A stretch of 64,000 nt of DNA, taken from NCBI RefSeq assembly GCF_000220395.1, contig NW_004087493.1:24396-88395 (forward strand), in the 5' to 3' direction. Each line of letters opens with the position of its first letter. Within the stretch, counting starts at the first letter, position 1. Positions 25,398 through 39,876 of the stretch are shown here, one piece after another. Source of the stretch: Ichthyophthirius multifiliis (Eukaryota; Ciliophora; Oligohymenophorea; Hymenostomatida). Made by a program: the position numbers and the translations under genes. The notes beneath the pieces were generated by a model that was not told where the DNA came from, searched no databases, and saw only the letters and a list, made by a program, of their open reading frames with translations.

Positions 25398-26951
25398 ATT
25401 TCTTATATATATTTAATTTTTTTAGTTTTTTTTGTTTTTTTTATTTTTATTATATTTTATTTTATATATCTATTTTCTTATATATATAATTATATTATTT
25501 TTTATTTAATATTAAATAAAACTTTTTTGCTTTTTAGATATTTTTTATTCTTTTATTATTTTACAATAATTTTTATCCCAAAAATTATTTAAATTCTAAA
25601 AATAGATATATATTTTTAAATTATCTTATTATAAATATATGATTGCAATTGTTTCGTTTAATTTATAAATATTATCATCAAATTATAAAAGAAAATAACG
25701 ATTTAATTTTTTCTAATATAAAATATAATATTATTAAATTATACAACATTAGTTATGCAAAATATATATAATTAACAATGTTAATATTTTTCATCTTAAA
25801 TAATATTTTTTTTTTTTTTTTTAATTAAAAAACTTGATTTTGAAAATTATAAAATATAGACTTTAATTTATTGTGGATAAAATATATTTAAAATTATTAA
25901 GAATTTATTTAAATAAATATAAAATATTAATACGTATTTATCTTTTATATATTAATTATAATCAGTTAATTTAATAATTTAATTAATTATAAATATCATA
26001 TACTAAAATATTTAATTAATAATAAATTAATTAACTATTTTTAAGAATAAAATTTTAATATATAATTTATCAATAATTTATTAGATTTATATTTGTTATT
26101 TTAATTTCTAAATTTTGATATTTAAGCTAAAATATATCCTATTTTTCTTTTTTAGTATTTTTTGTTCTAAGTATTTTTTTTTAATATTATTTGTTATATA
26201 TAAAATATTTTTATAAAAAAAATATTTTATTTAATATAAATATAAAACTTATTAAAAATTTATATATACAAAACAACTGAAATTAAATATTTATAAATTT
26301 TTAAATTTCATATTTAGCATGATTCGTTTTATTTGTTAATAATAAAAATTAAAAACTTAAAAAGTAAAAATGATATTAGATTTATAATTAAAATTTTTTT
26401 AAAAAAATTATAAAAAAAAATATAAATATAAAGATGTAATTTTTAAAATAGCTTAAAAATAATTAATCCGTTTTTATAACAAAAAATGTTATACAAAATA
26501 AAACTAATATCAAAAATTACTTAATAATGATGTATTATTTTATATAAAAAAAAATGTATATCATATTAAATTAAAAAATGATTAAATTTTTGAAGTAAAA
26601 TAAAAAAAATAAATAAATATCTAATAAGAAAATATTATTAATATTATATATAAAAGTAAAAGAAAATATAAAATAAATTTATATAAAAATATTTTAAATA
26701 AAAAACAGAGAAAATATATAATTAATAATATGTAAATATTTTATTTTTTATATAGAAAAAAGAAGAAAATCTAATTATACATATAAAAAAATATAAATAT
26801 TAAATAGATTTTATAAAAGATACAATATTTATCATTTGATAATATTATTTTAAATAAAATAAAATAATATTAAAAAATTATATATATGTATATATATATA
26901 TTTTTATATTTTAAAATATATATATTTAGGTATATAAATATTAACCTAACT
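25398..26951. other. Longest gene-free stretch of the left half, AT-rich
   Basis: About 1.5 kb of nearly pure A/T with homopolymers and no open stretch of normal composition. It contains the profilin promoter side and the 3' flank of the USP gene. No repeat longer than a few units was seen. Confidence 0.55.
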
Positions 26952-27672
26952 TCATGCATAATGAAATTTATCAATATAATTTTAATAGTATTTTGAAGTT
27001 ATATAAGCCGGTCCAAAACTATCTTCATCATACCTGTACCATTTAACAATTTTATTATTTTCTTCGTTTTAATTATTACATAATTAATACATATCTCCTA
27101 CGCTATTTATTACTTAATATGTTTAATATTTTCCTCCAGATCTTTTATATTTAAATATATAAATATATTAAAAAGTATATTTAAAATTTTTTATTTAAAA
27201 TATATTTAATATTATAAAATATATATATTATTATATATTTATATCTAAATATTAATATTTTCATTTATATATTTATTAATATATATAATTATTACAAAAA
27301 ATCAATAAAATCATTTTATTTAATATTCATATTATCATAATAATCTTCATCTGAATCATATTCATAAGTTTAAATAGTTTCATTTTTTTTAATTAATTTA
27401 AATAAATTGTATCTATCTTCTGCTTTACCTTTAATTGCTATATTTTATTTATTTAAATAGCCAAAATCGATTTAAAACTACCTATTTTCATCTCTAAAAA
27501 GTAATAAACTATTATTTAAATTCTAAACTAAATTAGATGTATTTTATATCCAATTATCAATCAATTTAACAATATCTTTATTATTATTTAGTAAAGAATT
27601 TAAACATTTCTAAAAATTCTTACTTAAACTATAAATCTATTATAAATAAATATAAAAAAATATAAATATATT

Positions 27673-27715
<43 letters not shown>

Positions 27716-30371
27716 CTTTTATTATACCATCAAACACTATAGATGAACATATATAATATTTAAGATTATTACTGAAGAATTACATTATTTAAAAAACAAT
27801 TTTTTAAATTTAAATATTATTATTTTCACAAACCTAAACTAAATATCTTAATAAAACCATTAAAAATTTTACATCTTTATCATCAAATTTTCTTTCTTTA
27901 TAAATTTCCTTTAAACAATCTAACATTCCTTCCTAAAATTTAACATTTAAAAAGCTTATATGACCTATTCCTAATGCAAAATACTTTCTACTCTACTTAT
28001 TATTACATAAACTGATTATTTTTTTCAAAAAATTTGACTATTTATACAATTCAATATCTACATTTTGATTATTTTCTAATAAAAAGGCAGCTTAATACGG
28101 GCTTTATTTTCCTATAGATGGATTAAAATTATTCATTCTAATAATATTAGACCATAATTTTATTAACGAAGCGTAATTTTTCTACATATTTTGTAATTTA
28201 TTTTAATAATCTCTTTATTCTATTAATTCTTCTATCGATTTTATATTATTTAAATTATTAACAATTTAATAATTTCCTTTCTATAATTCGAATTCTGTAA
28301 ACTTTCCCAAAAACTCATTATTATTATCAAAAATCTGATCTTAAAAAAACGCATTTAGTCTATTAATAATTTTATTCTAAAACATATAAATTCCTACATT
28401 ATTCGACATTTCTTAAACCTTGCAAATTAAACGGAAAAACTAATCAAGTAATTTAGACTCATTTACATGTAAATTTAACACTGAAAAGCCTAAATTTACA
28501 AATTAAACTAAACAACTTTTCTAAACGAACTCTTCAAACTGTAGAACATCGTCTTTTTCACAAACAGTCTTTAAGCCTTACAAAATAAGCCCACTAGTGA
28601 TGCACTTCATATCATCAACAGGGTTTTAGACATAAATTTCTTTAATAAAATTGATGTTATTGACATTTTAAATTAGCCAAGTGGATAAACTATAACTATT
28701 TTATAATAAAAGAGCCAATTATTGTCTAAAGAAAGTAATTTAAGACTTATCATATGACCTAATGAGCACAAAGAAGTAATAAAAGAATCCAAATTTACTT
28801 ATTTACAAGGTTTATAGGCTTTCTTAATTTTGATTTATGACAATTTTAATTAACTAGACTACATATTCTTACAAATCTTTTGAAAAGAAGTATTTATTTA
28901 AATGCAGTTTATAATTTTCTGAATACTAAAGCCCATTTAAATCTAAATGATTATTTTTGGTTGTCATTTATAAATTTGAAACATTCTAAAAATTAAAGAA
29001 CTTAACTCTTTCATAAAAAAGCATATAAGCGTTTTTATTTTTATGAATTTAATTATTTCCCTATTACTAAGATTATTACAATTTATTAATTTACTAGGAA
29101 TTTTGAAATTTCCCATCTATTTTTTCCTCAAAACCTCCAAAACCTTCCTATTGGATTTCCTAAATATCAAAAGGCTAAATTTACATATCATTGAATTCCA
29201 TCCAATTCCCTTCTTTTTCTTAAATAATGCTATAATAATGTCCAGAATCTGATGTTCCTTGATGTATAATAATTCCCCTTAATTTATACTAAAAATATTC
29301 ATTTCCATATTATTCATTCTCCTCATTCAATTTTGTATATTATTTCATGTCTAAATCAAACGGAAACTCACAATATGCATTTATTTTAGTCTTCTACATA
29401 CTCTCGATATCAAAATGGAACCTTTTCAATACTATAATAAGCAGATTAGGTAATTTTTTAATACTTTACTGCTTTAAAGTTGGCACTTTAGCGTTACATT
29501 TCTCACAAAAATACGAATTATCTCCATCTAGCATTTCTCCTTATACAAAGGAATCCAAGCATTCCCCTAGAGTGCTTTTTTTATTCTTTATGGGTAAAGA
29601 AATAGCCATGAAAGATTCATTTCTTTCCGAACAATGCTCACAACCTGAGCCTTTTCCAATTAATTCATTGGCTAATTATCCTTCGAAGATATCTTTTATA
29701 ATAAACTCTTAGCCAAGGGGTTTTAGATCTGTTTCTAATCTATCCATTAGTGTATTAAAAAACTCATCGACGTCCATTTATTACATTACATTAGTCGGTT
29801 ATCCGTCAAAATCTTTGAATTAAAAACAAAATTCTCTACAGTCATAAAATTGCCTTTATGAAAAACTCAAAGCCTGCATTATTTAGTTAAAAAAAAATAA
29901 AGTATTATTATTGTCATTATTTTCCTCTTTTCTTATTTTTAATAAATTCTGAGAAAACTCTTTTATCATGAAAAGTTGCTAGAATAAAGAGTTCATATAA
30001 CATGTAGAACCTAAATTTTTCAAACCGACATATTCTTTTGTGTTTTTTTCAATTTCTTGCCTTTTATTCCATTCTTATCGACTTTTTTATCGCCAAAAAC
30101 CACTTTTTAAGAACTATTCAATATACTAATTAGGGTCCGAAATAGGATTTTTTTACATATTTTTGCTTTAGATCTTCACTAAAACCTTAAATGCTGCATT
30201 TCTGGTTTTCAGAGACTTACATTTAGGAGGAATATTAAATAAACAGTCTTAAATAATACTTTTACATACATCATTTTCTATATATTGGAATAAGTTTTCC
30301 TATATATTTAATAATTTCAAGGCTATTTAAAACGCTCCTCTTAAAAGTTAATTTTCTTGAAAAAAATAAAT

Positions 30372-30425
<54 letters not shown>

Positions 30426-31462
30426 CTTTCATTATTGTTTTCTTCTAAAACATTTTTACTTTTAATAATTTCTATGATTTTCAAAGAAATTTAAACCAAA
30501 TTATTTTATTTTAAATCTCCTAATTTTTCATACTATGAAATCTTATCTAATAAAAATTCATAAAAATCAAAAAACTAAATACATTTTTCCTTATAAATAC
30601 CTAAAAAATCTCCAAAACTTTCTTTTAGAATTAATTAATTTAATAAATTTTCGAATAAAATTAATCCTTCTTTACTTTCTTCTAATACTACTATTTATTG
30701 AAGTCCTTTTTTAATCTCTTTTCTTGAACCTTTATCATCAACATTTAATAATCCCTATATCACTATAAACTCCAATATTTTTTTACATTCGCTTAAATAT
30801 TCTATCACAACTTCCTCTTTTTCTTCGAAAATTCTTATAATAAGTTACATTGTACTCTTTAAAAATTACTATAAATACCCTTTATTTTAACCTTTAGTAT
30901 TACTTTCTTATAAAAGTACTTATTCAATGAAAAAAAAGGCATTCTAAGCCAATCTTTATAAAAAGTTCTCATTATTTTCCACAAAAAAACCTGATTAATT
31001 CGCATAATTTTGCATTATGAAATGGTTAATGATCTCAGCAAGGGTCTATAAGCAATATAAATTAAAGGGCTAACTAAAGAAATGTTAAGAGTTGATGTTT
31101 TGTATACTTTAATAAATATTAATGAGATGCTTTATTCCGTTTTTGCTCAAAAAAAGCTTACACCATTTTTCTTATTCTAAAAAATACTATTAAATAATTA
31201 AAAGACAATACTATAATTTTAAATAGCAATTTTATGAAAAAAGCTCATTAACTTAGTTTAAATTTTCTATCTTTTTAACTATGTTTTAAATTTTAGGTAA
31301 ATTATTTAATGTTTCCAATATATTTTAAATCAACTCAACTTAATTGTTCTATGATAACATTTCAAATAATAATTCTCCAAAAGAATCATTTACTAATTCT
31401 TATTTGAATTAAATTAAATCTACTAAGTCTTGATTCTATATAATTCAAAAATATAAATAATA

Positions 31463-31557
<95 letters not shown>

Positions 31558-34147
31558 ATACATTATCTTTTATATTAATAGCTGATATAATAGTTTATTT
31601 TAAATCATTAAAAACCAAAGCTTATATATTATATTCTTCTTCTTAATATCTACATATAATATAATTTTTACCTTCTATAAATAAATCAAAATCTTTATTC
31701 TAAATAATAAACTATTCGCCTATAATTTTTCTTAAATGCAATATACTTATATTATTATCTAAATTAAGCATGATTCTAGTTTTAGTTTCTAAAAAATAAA
31801 AAAACATATATATATATATATATAAATATATATATATATATTTATATATATATTATTATATATATATTTTAATATATATATTTTTTTAATTATTAATTTA
31901 TTTAAATATATATTACATTTTTCTAATTAAATGTATATTTATAAGCTCTAACTCTTTATATCAAAGTACATCTTCCCTTCTAATTCTTACAAAAAGAATT
32001 TAACCATTTTAACAATATTAAACTATACTCTAAACTAAACGTTTTACATTTAAAGAATATCTTTACATTTATTTATAAAAAGTTTCCATAGTTTTATTTT
32101 TTACTCAGAGCTTTTCTAGGCTTTTCTGACATAAAAATTTGGAATAAACTAGTTATTAAAATTTAACACTTCTTGATTTTCACAAAATAGTAAAACATTC
32201 CAAAAAAACTCTTTTCCAATAATATTCTCATGTTTAATTACAAAAATCACATTTTTTTAATTAATTTCTATACTTTTCCCATTCCTAATATTACATTCTA
32301 TCAAAAACTGCCTCACAAACTCATAACTTTCCTTATCAATATTATAATCTTTCATCAACTCCTTTTCTAATAATATTTTTTCAACAAACTATACATATAA
32401 ATGTTCATTAATTACATTTTTCTATCCATTTTTTACCAAAATCCACTTCAAAAGCTTCTTTTTTTCGACCACTACCCATAATTTTTTTACCTATTCAATA
32501 TTCATTTCCCATTTTTTCCCTTAAAGTGCATTACTTACTATCTAAATAAGTTCTAATCGAATATCCACATTCTATTCATGTGTATATTTTCCCTAAATTC
32601 CTCCCCCCATCTATTCTTACCCACTTTAATAATAGCATTCGAACTCCTTCACTAATAAATCCAAAATATAGAATTCTTTATTAAATTTAACCACAATATT
32701 CTATTAAGTATCCTCCAAAAAGTTATTAAAAACGGACGAATTTTTATAGCTTTTGAGTAATTAAATAATAACCTAAATACTCTAGCAAACACTTTTCCCA
32801 TCTCTAACATTTTCAAAGCTCATTTAAATATATTATTCTTTCAAGTTACTATTTTTCAATAAAAAGCATAAACAATCTACTATATTATGAATTAATTTCG
32901 GATTTACCTTATTTTAGTCTTAAAGTGCTTCCCATAGAAATTCGAGTCCGAAATTCGGGAATTCCGACTAAATTTTTTATTTTTTATTCTAATACTGCAT
33001 ATTTAACCCGGCATTCTAACTAAAATCCTTCAATAAATTAATTGTTAAATCCGTATATTTTTCGAATTTAATTAAACTCATTTATTTAAACAAATACTCC
33101 AAACTTTCCACATTTAACACCTTACTAAGGCTTATAATAACCTCATAAATGGCCATTAGATCTGCCTCGTGTTTATTTTCAGTGATTTTCCATAAATTTT
33201 CGATATGTTTTTTCTAAAGACCTCCTATTTCAGCCATAAAAACAAAAATATGTAAAGACTTCTTAAATATTTCTGGATGGAAATAATTTTCTCCCAATAA
33301 AAAATCTAAAAGCCCTTCCTATTCTAAAATCATCTTTAGACTTTCTTTATTCATATATTTAAAAGACTGAATATTTTCTTATATTTACTACTACTATTAT
33401 AGAATTTTTCCACCATATTACTAACAAACATGCTCTATAATCTCCTTAATTTAGACTATTCCTGCGAATTTCTTCTCTAAATACTAACACTTCAACAATT
33501 TTAAAGCAAACTAAATCTCGGCTTTATCCACAGCCTCGAAAATCTCCCTTTCATTAGGAATATAGGTACTTCTGGGTAATAGATTCCTTAAAACATTCCT
33601 TACTTTTGGAATATCTATATCTTTCATTTCCTTATCTTAAATTTTGCTGATTCTTTGAAAAATACTCTAATATTTTTAATATACTTATTATTTTTTTCGA
33701 AAATAGAATTTTTTTTTTTATTATTTTTTATTACTTTCTCATATAAATCTAAATACATTCTCTAAATTCTTGAAGGCATTAGCTAAATACATTTATTCAT
33801 CACCTCCTATATATAAACAATGATATTTAAAGGCGTCTTATATATATTTTCTTGCCAATTTATTAAATTAATTAAATGATCGAACCCATTATTTGATCCA
33901 AAACAATTAATAAAATTAATTATTTAATCCATTTAATTATTATATGATTCTTTACTTCTAATTGCAAATGGTTCCTATACTTAAATCAAACAAAATTAAT
34001 TCTAACTATAATATCTTCTTCCTCTGATTCTTTCGCCAAGTATATTTAATAACAATTCAAATAATTCACTATAAGCACTAACCAAACATACTTAAGGGGC
34101 TATTAAATATAAATTTGTATTCAAATTATTCGCTTCAATATACTATT

Positions 34148-34198
<51 letters not shown>

Positions 34199-35020
34199 AT
34201 TTATATATATATTTATATATAATGATTTATTAATATACAAAATTGAGCGAAAATAATTTTTTATTAAATTTTATAAAAATATAAATAAAAAATTATGAAT
34301 AAGTAATATATTAAAATATTTATAGTTGATTTTTTACTTAATGTAGATATTAGGGAATAGTTTAAAGATATTTACAGAAAAAAGAAATATAAACTTAAAA
34401 AAATTCAACAGAAAGTTTCATGTCTTCTTTATTTAAAGCTTTTTAATAAGTCAATATTGAATCTCCTAAAATAAATAAACTTCCACGAACATATTAAATA
34501 AACTGATAAGTGTCTTCTATTTAGAAATTATTTTATTAAAGATTCATCATTTTTTCTAATTCCTTTTTAAATATAAATATATATATAAATACATATATTT
34601 ATTGCTAACTTAATTTATATTATTTCTTTAATTCTCAAATATAAAATTATCTCTTTAAGATTACTTTTTTGCCCCTGTATAAGGTTATGTTTTTGATCTA
34701 AAAGGCAATATTTTTTTAGAATTTACAAAATGTTTCTTTTTTTTGATTTCCAAAACAAATATAAATATTATTTTTTTTTGAAAAAATAAATAAATAAAAA
34801 GTTTTACTTCATTAAATGATTCTTTCCATCCATCAAAATTAATATATAATTAATTTTATTCAATTGAAATTATTTTTCCTACACACCAATTATTAGAATT
34901 ATCCATAACATCTAAATATTAGTTTAGCTTTATGTAATTTTACATATTAAAATTAGTTTTTAATTCCTAATTATATTTTTGTAAATCTTCAATAATCTTA
35001 TTATTATTTATTTATGCCAT
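26952..35020 (-). CDS. Giant USP9X/USP24-type ubiquitin C-terminal hydrolase with Tudor/MBT-like N-terminus
   Basis: This reads as one long multi-exon gene of more than 2,000 residues. ATG at 35020, TGA at 26952-26954. Order: an N-terminal ~100-aa Tudor/MBT-like module (YLDVMDNSNNWCVGKI, LYINFDGWKESFNE, ILPFRSKTQPYTGAKK), and a long helical ARM-like region (starting YIEANNLNTNLYLIAP at about 34,140). A short ubiquitin-like segment lies near 31,800-31,560, then the UCH domain. Catalytic Cys is in GLKNLGSTCYMNSLFQQL (about 30,000). QMDVDEFF, FCEKCNAKV, LIIVLKRFHFD and the His box DSGHYYSI (about 29,240) with WMEFND complete an apparently active site. About 500 residues follow, ending in a Trp/Tyr-rich exon. 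The match is closest to USP9X, USP24 and USP34 enzymes. Introns are AT repeats (for example about 31,445-31,556). Only some splice sites were resolved. Plus-strand ORFs at 29043-29712 are antisense shadows. Confidence 0.88.
31467..31554. repeat. Longest (TA)n tract, intronic
   Basis: About 87 nt of uninterrupted TA dinucleotides inside an intron of the large USP gene. It is self-complementary and can form a cruciform or hairpin; it is also a likely site of length polymorphism. Confidence 0.9.
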
Positions 35021-36395
35021 TTATTTGTTTTTTTTTTTTTTTTATTTATTTTAAAATAATTAATTATTTTTATTTATTTTTTTTCTTATTATCACTATTT
35101 CTCTTGTATAAAGATTTTCTTTGTTTTTTTGTTTTTTATTGTTTTTTTTTTTTTAAATAGAAATAATATATTTAATGAATATAAATTTATTAACAAATTA
35201 AAATATATTAAAATATATATATATATATATATATATATCAAAAATTTATATATATAAACATCTTTTTTTATAAAAATGAAATTTTAGAGTTTAATAAAAA
35301 TTAAAATTTTAATAAATTAAAATTATAAAAATTCAAAATCAATTTTGTTTTAATCTTTATATTATTAATTTGTTTAATTTAAAATAAAAATTCTTTTATT
35401 ATTTATAAAAATTTAAATATATTATTAAAAAATTTTTTATATATAATTTCTTTTAGTATTTTATTTTTTATTAAATTTTATAAAATGCTTTTTTATTCAA
35501 AAACAAATTGCTTAATATTATCAATTAAATATTAAGAAAATTTTAATTTATTAATTTAAAAAACAAACAAAAATTAAATTATATAAAAATAAATAAATAA
35601 TTATATCTAAATAAAAATATATAATAATTTAAAAATTAAAATGAGATATTTGATTTCATTAACTTATAAAAAAAAAATATTCCATTAAAAAAAATTTAAT
35701 ATACTTTTGAAAAAAATTTATATTAATTAAATAATTAAGATAATATAAAATATTAATAATAAACATTAAAATATGAAATAAATAAAAAATATATAAATGT
35801 AATTTATATATGTATATTGTAAACACAATTATTTAAATAAGAAAACTATTAAATATTGTAAATTTAAAAACTAATAATAACTTATAATATAAATATGTTA
35901 TTCCGATTATGATATATATTAATATAAAATAAGATAAAAAAGGGATTTAAAAATTGTATTATTTAAAAAAAAAATATTATAGATAATAAATAAAAAAGAA
36001 TATAAAAACATTATAAAATAAATAGTATATAAAATATATATATATATATTTTATATATTTTTATATATATATATATATATAAAATATCTAAAATTAAATA
36101 TATCGTATATTGAAAATTTACTTAAACATATAATTTTTTTTAAATGAGTGTATGTACGTACATTCATTTATATTTTTATATCATAAAATAAATATTTGTT
36201 TCTTAAAATTAATTATATTTATATTTTTATTTTCTTAATATTAAATAAATGAAAAATAATAACTTTAAAAATATATATATTTTTATATAATAGAAATAAA
36301 CTAAAAAAAAATAATTAATATTATTTTTGTTTTTTATTTTTTTTTAAAAAAAACGAAATTTAAAATAATATTTTTACTATTTAAAAAAAAAAAAT
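35021..36395. other. AT-rich divergent intergenic region
   Basis: This lies between the starts of the large USP and the EF-hand gene, so both promoters should be here. It contains TA tracts near 35215-35240 and 36040-36080 and the short near-repeat GTATGTACGTACATT at 36151-36165. No coding stretch was seen. Confidence 0.55.
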
Positions 36396-37107
36396 ATGTA
36401 ATAATATAATTCTTAAACATTGCGTTCATCCGGCTATCACACACAATCTGGACTTACTGATTTAGAAGTAAATATATATATAGAATGAATTAAATTAAAT
36501 AAAAAAGGGTGCAAAAGCAGTAGCCAGAAGATTATTTGATAATTATGACAAAGGAAGAAAAGGAAAACTTGACAATGTAGACTGTGTTCCCATGATAGTG
36601 GAATCATACAAATCATTTAACTAATTTTTTTCACCTTCTGGTGAAGATATAAAATCTTACCATCGTATTTTAGACAGAAACGGTGACGGAGTAGTCAACT
36701 ATTAAGACATAGAAGATTTATGTGTTCGTTATTTATGTGGAGGAGTAGGCTAAACAACAACCTAAAGATAAACCGGTCAAGATGAAAGAATTAAAAGAGC
36801 CGCTAAGCCACAATATGCTCCCGAAGTTGAAAGAAAACTTGACGTAGCCAGAAGACTTTTTAAAAGATTCGACAGAGACGGAAGTGGACATCTCCAAGAA
36901 GATGAAATTGCGGGACTTTTAAAAGCTACATATGAAGAAATGGGGATGTAAAATTTCACACCTAGTTAAGAAGACGTCAGAATGTGGCTATAAATGGCAG
37001 ATACAAATTCAGATGGAAGTGTTTGTATAGAAGAATATGAAGAATTAATTATTAGATCTTTAAGAAATGCTGGAATTAAAATTGAAAAATAATCAATTGT
37101 ATTTTGA
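36396..37107 (+). CDS. EF-hand calcium-binding protein (TCBP-25/calcyphosin-like)
   Basis: Two exons (intron 36468-36507, 40 nt) give 223 aa beginning MQQYNSQTLRSSGYHTQSG. Three canonical EF loops are visible: DRNGDGVVNYQD, DRDGSGHLQEDE and DTNSDGSVCIEE. A degenerate first one is DNYDKGRKGKLDN, so the protein has two EF-hand pairs. This size and layout resemble the Tetrahymena 23/25-kDa calcium-binding proteins and calcyphosin. No TM segment or signal peptide was seen, so it is probably cytosolic or cortical. The exon is clearly more GC-rich than its neighbours, the pattern expected of a highly expressed, conserved gene. The minus-strand ORF at 36777-36959 is its shadow. Confidence 0.92.
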
Positions 37108-37638
37108 TATGTTTTTATTTTATATTTTAATATAAATGGTTATTTTTTTTATTTAATTTTTTTCCCTTTTTTATATTTAAAATTCAAATTTATTTACTAT
37201 ATAAGAAAATATTTAATAAATTTAGTTTTTATATAGTCAAAGTTATTTTTTTAATATATTTATAAATATAATTAACAAATCTAAAAAATTATATTTATAT
37301 AAAAAAATTAAAACTATTTTATATAAATAAATTAAGATATATATAATTAATCTGAAAAAATAAATATTAAAATTTATAATAATATATAAATAAATTAAAA
37401 AAAAAATTATAATAAAAAATAATATATATATGTATATATATATATAAATATATAGATTTATATATATTTATTTATATATATATAATATTATTTTTTAAAT
37501 ATAATTATATTTTATATATTATTATTATTTATTAATTAATTTAATATTTATTTATTATTAATAATTTTTTTTTATAATATCTAATTATTTAAATAAAAAA
37601 AAATATATATAAATAAATATTTTTATTTTACTAAAATT
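37108..37638. other. AT-rich convergent intergenic region
   Basis: A spacer between the 3' ends of two convergent genes: TA-rich repeats and homopolymers. No coding signal was seen. Confidence 0.55.
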
Positions 37639-39398
37639 TCACACTAAGTTATCTATATTTTTTAATCTTTCATTAATATATAATTAACCTAATCTATATT
37701 ATTTATTAATATCTAGTTTTTAACTATCCTAATTATTTCTATTAATAGAAACATTATTATATTAATCGATTTCATGAAACCTTAAAATATTCTAAGAAAC
37801 CTTAACTTCTATAATAATTTCTTAATTATTTTTATTAAGACTATTAATATTAACACCTTATTCTATTACATTACAACTTCCTAAATTTAAAGCTTAATTT
37901 TAACTAAACAATATTATATAACTTAAAGACTTTTTAATATGACATAAAATATTATTTTCGCAATTTTATTAAATAAGGCCTATAGTTATCAAATCTAAAT
38001 CAACATGATCTTCTTGAGATTTAGCTCTTCCAATATTAAAAGTAAATTTATATTTTAAGTTATTATTAAGAATAAATTTAGAGTATGCTTGACTTCCTTT
38101 ATCTCTATCTTCCCTTATTAATTTTGTAAATGAATTAGTTAACTTATCATATTCTATATTTGGGAATTTTTATGAACATTCAAATCCTAATGATTTAATT
38201 TAAAATATAGAATCAATATGTAAATATTTAGTATTAATATTATTATATAAATCATATAACTTTTCAATAATTATATTATTTTATTGTTCTTATTAGTCTA
38301 AAATATTTTAAGCCTTAAATTAAAAACTAATTTTATTATTTAAGATTTTATCTAAAATTTAATTTTATTATTATAATTATTAAACTTACTATATATATTA
38401 TTAAGTTTCTATAAATTAATAATCATATTATTATTACATTTTTAACATTTTTATTATAATTAAGTAATTTATAATTAGTATTATTATTATTTCTATTTAT
38501 TTTCATTATCTTATTATTGATATTCCATACATTATTTTTATAATAAACTTAATTATTATTAAAGTTCTTATTGTAATTATTATTTTTAAATATTTTAAAT
38601 ATAGGCTGGTATTTATGTCTAATTATGTGTAATTTATTTCATTAAATTTTATATATTATTATCAATTTAATCAAAATAAACTTAAGTAAAAGTATTTAAA
38701 CCATTTTACAATTAATTAATAATCTATTATAATGTTTCTTCATCTTTTTATTGATTTTAGTATTTAAATGTAATATATTTATTTAATTCTTTATTCATAT
38801 TATCTAAATCATTAGAGTTTTTTTCCAAAATTTAAGCGAATTCCTCATAATAGGTTATTTTTAAGAAATAGCTTTCAAGTTCTTTTCCTATAATCATAAT
38901 ATTTTAAATAAAAGAAATATCTTTTTATTATTATTATTCGATTATATCTAAAATTTTTTACTTCATTTAATTGTAATTTTATTCTATTATTAACATATAA
39001 TGATCATCTTTTAATAATTATATTTTTGCTTCGGCCTCCTTTTATATATTTTAACTTAAAGGAGGTCATATATTGCTTTTAATTTTTCTATCTAAAACTC
39101 TTTTACATGTTACTGTTTTTTTAAAATGATTATTTTGAATACATTCAGGACAATATAATCGATTTTAATCATTTTCTTCTTTTTCAATATTTATATTAGT
39201 AATATTATAATCTTCGTTATCAATATTAGGATATTTTTAAAGAGCTGACAGACTTTAAAAATTTTAAAACTGCATCTATTATTAAGAATTGTATATTAAG
39301 TTATTTTATTATTAGTTAATATTATTATTATTAAATTTTATTTTAACATTTTCTTTATTTAAATCTTATTATTACTTATTAAAATATCTTTAAAACAT
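37639..39398 (-). CDS. Zinc-binding coiled-coil protein, family not recognised
   Basis: With introns 39039-39098 (60 nt) and 38352-38389 (38 nt) removed, the frame is open for 553 codons. After a Gln/Asn-rich head, the motif LYCPECIQNNHFKKTVTCKR (C-x2-C...H...C) suggests a small zinc site. A long Gln-rich coiled coil follows, broken by a second Cys pair (CQKC). Then comes a folded C-terminal part (FECSQKFPNIEYDKLTNSFT, YKFTFNIGRAKSQEDHVDLD). The Cys-pair head plus coiled coil superficially recalls Atg14/UVRAG-type proteins, but no diagnostic C-terminal motif was found, so no function is claimed. The first intron removes the only in-frame TGA, which supports the model. Confidence 0.65.
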
Positions 39399-39464
39399 TT
39401 TTTTAGTAATTGTGTTTTTGTAAATATATAATATTTATTTAATAAATATAAAAAATATTTATAT

Positions 39465-39516
<52 letters not shown>

Positions 39517-39876
39517 AATTTTAAGATATTTTATAACATATTAATTTTTTCATTATTATTTTTAAATTAGAATTTTATAATACAAATATTTTTTTTATAA
39601 TTTATATGAGTTTTTTTTATAATAAATATATATTTTTTTATTATATTAAAAATTCAAATTTAAATATTATTAATACATATGAAAAATAAATTAATAATAA
39701 TAAAAAGTTATAAAACTATATATATTTTTTAATTTTTGTTTTGATATATAAATTTATTTAAATATTTATTAATTTAAAATATATCTTTTAAACACTTTTT
39801 TTTATTTTCATATAAATTTGAATTTTTTTCTTTAGTTGTTACAATAAAAAAACAAAAATTATTTAAAAATCAATAA
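39399..39876. other. AT-rich divergent intergenic region
   Basis: Contains a (TA)n tract at about 39470-39512. It separates two divergent starts and should carry both promoters; no motif was identified. Confidence 0.55.

Noticed and set aside
29043-29712. Plus-strand ORFs of 69 and 121 codons, the longer with balanced composition
   Set aside because: Exactly antisense to the UCH domain of the giant USP, whose catalytic and zinc motifs are on the minus strand; the balanced composition comes from that conserved coding strand.
36777-36959. Minus-strand ORF of 60 codons
   Set aside because: Antisense to the EF-hand gene.
37639-39398. Naming the zinc coiled-coil gene as Atg14/UVRAG
   Set aside because: Only the general layout (Cys pairs then coiled coil) agrees; no diagnostic C-terminal block was found.
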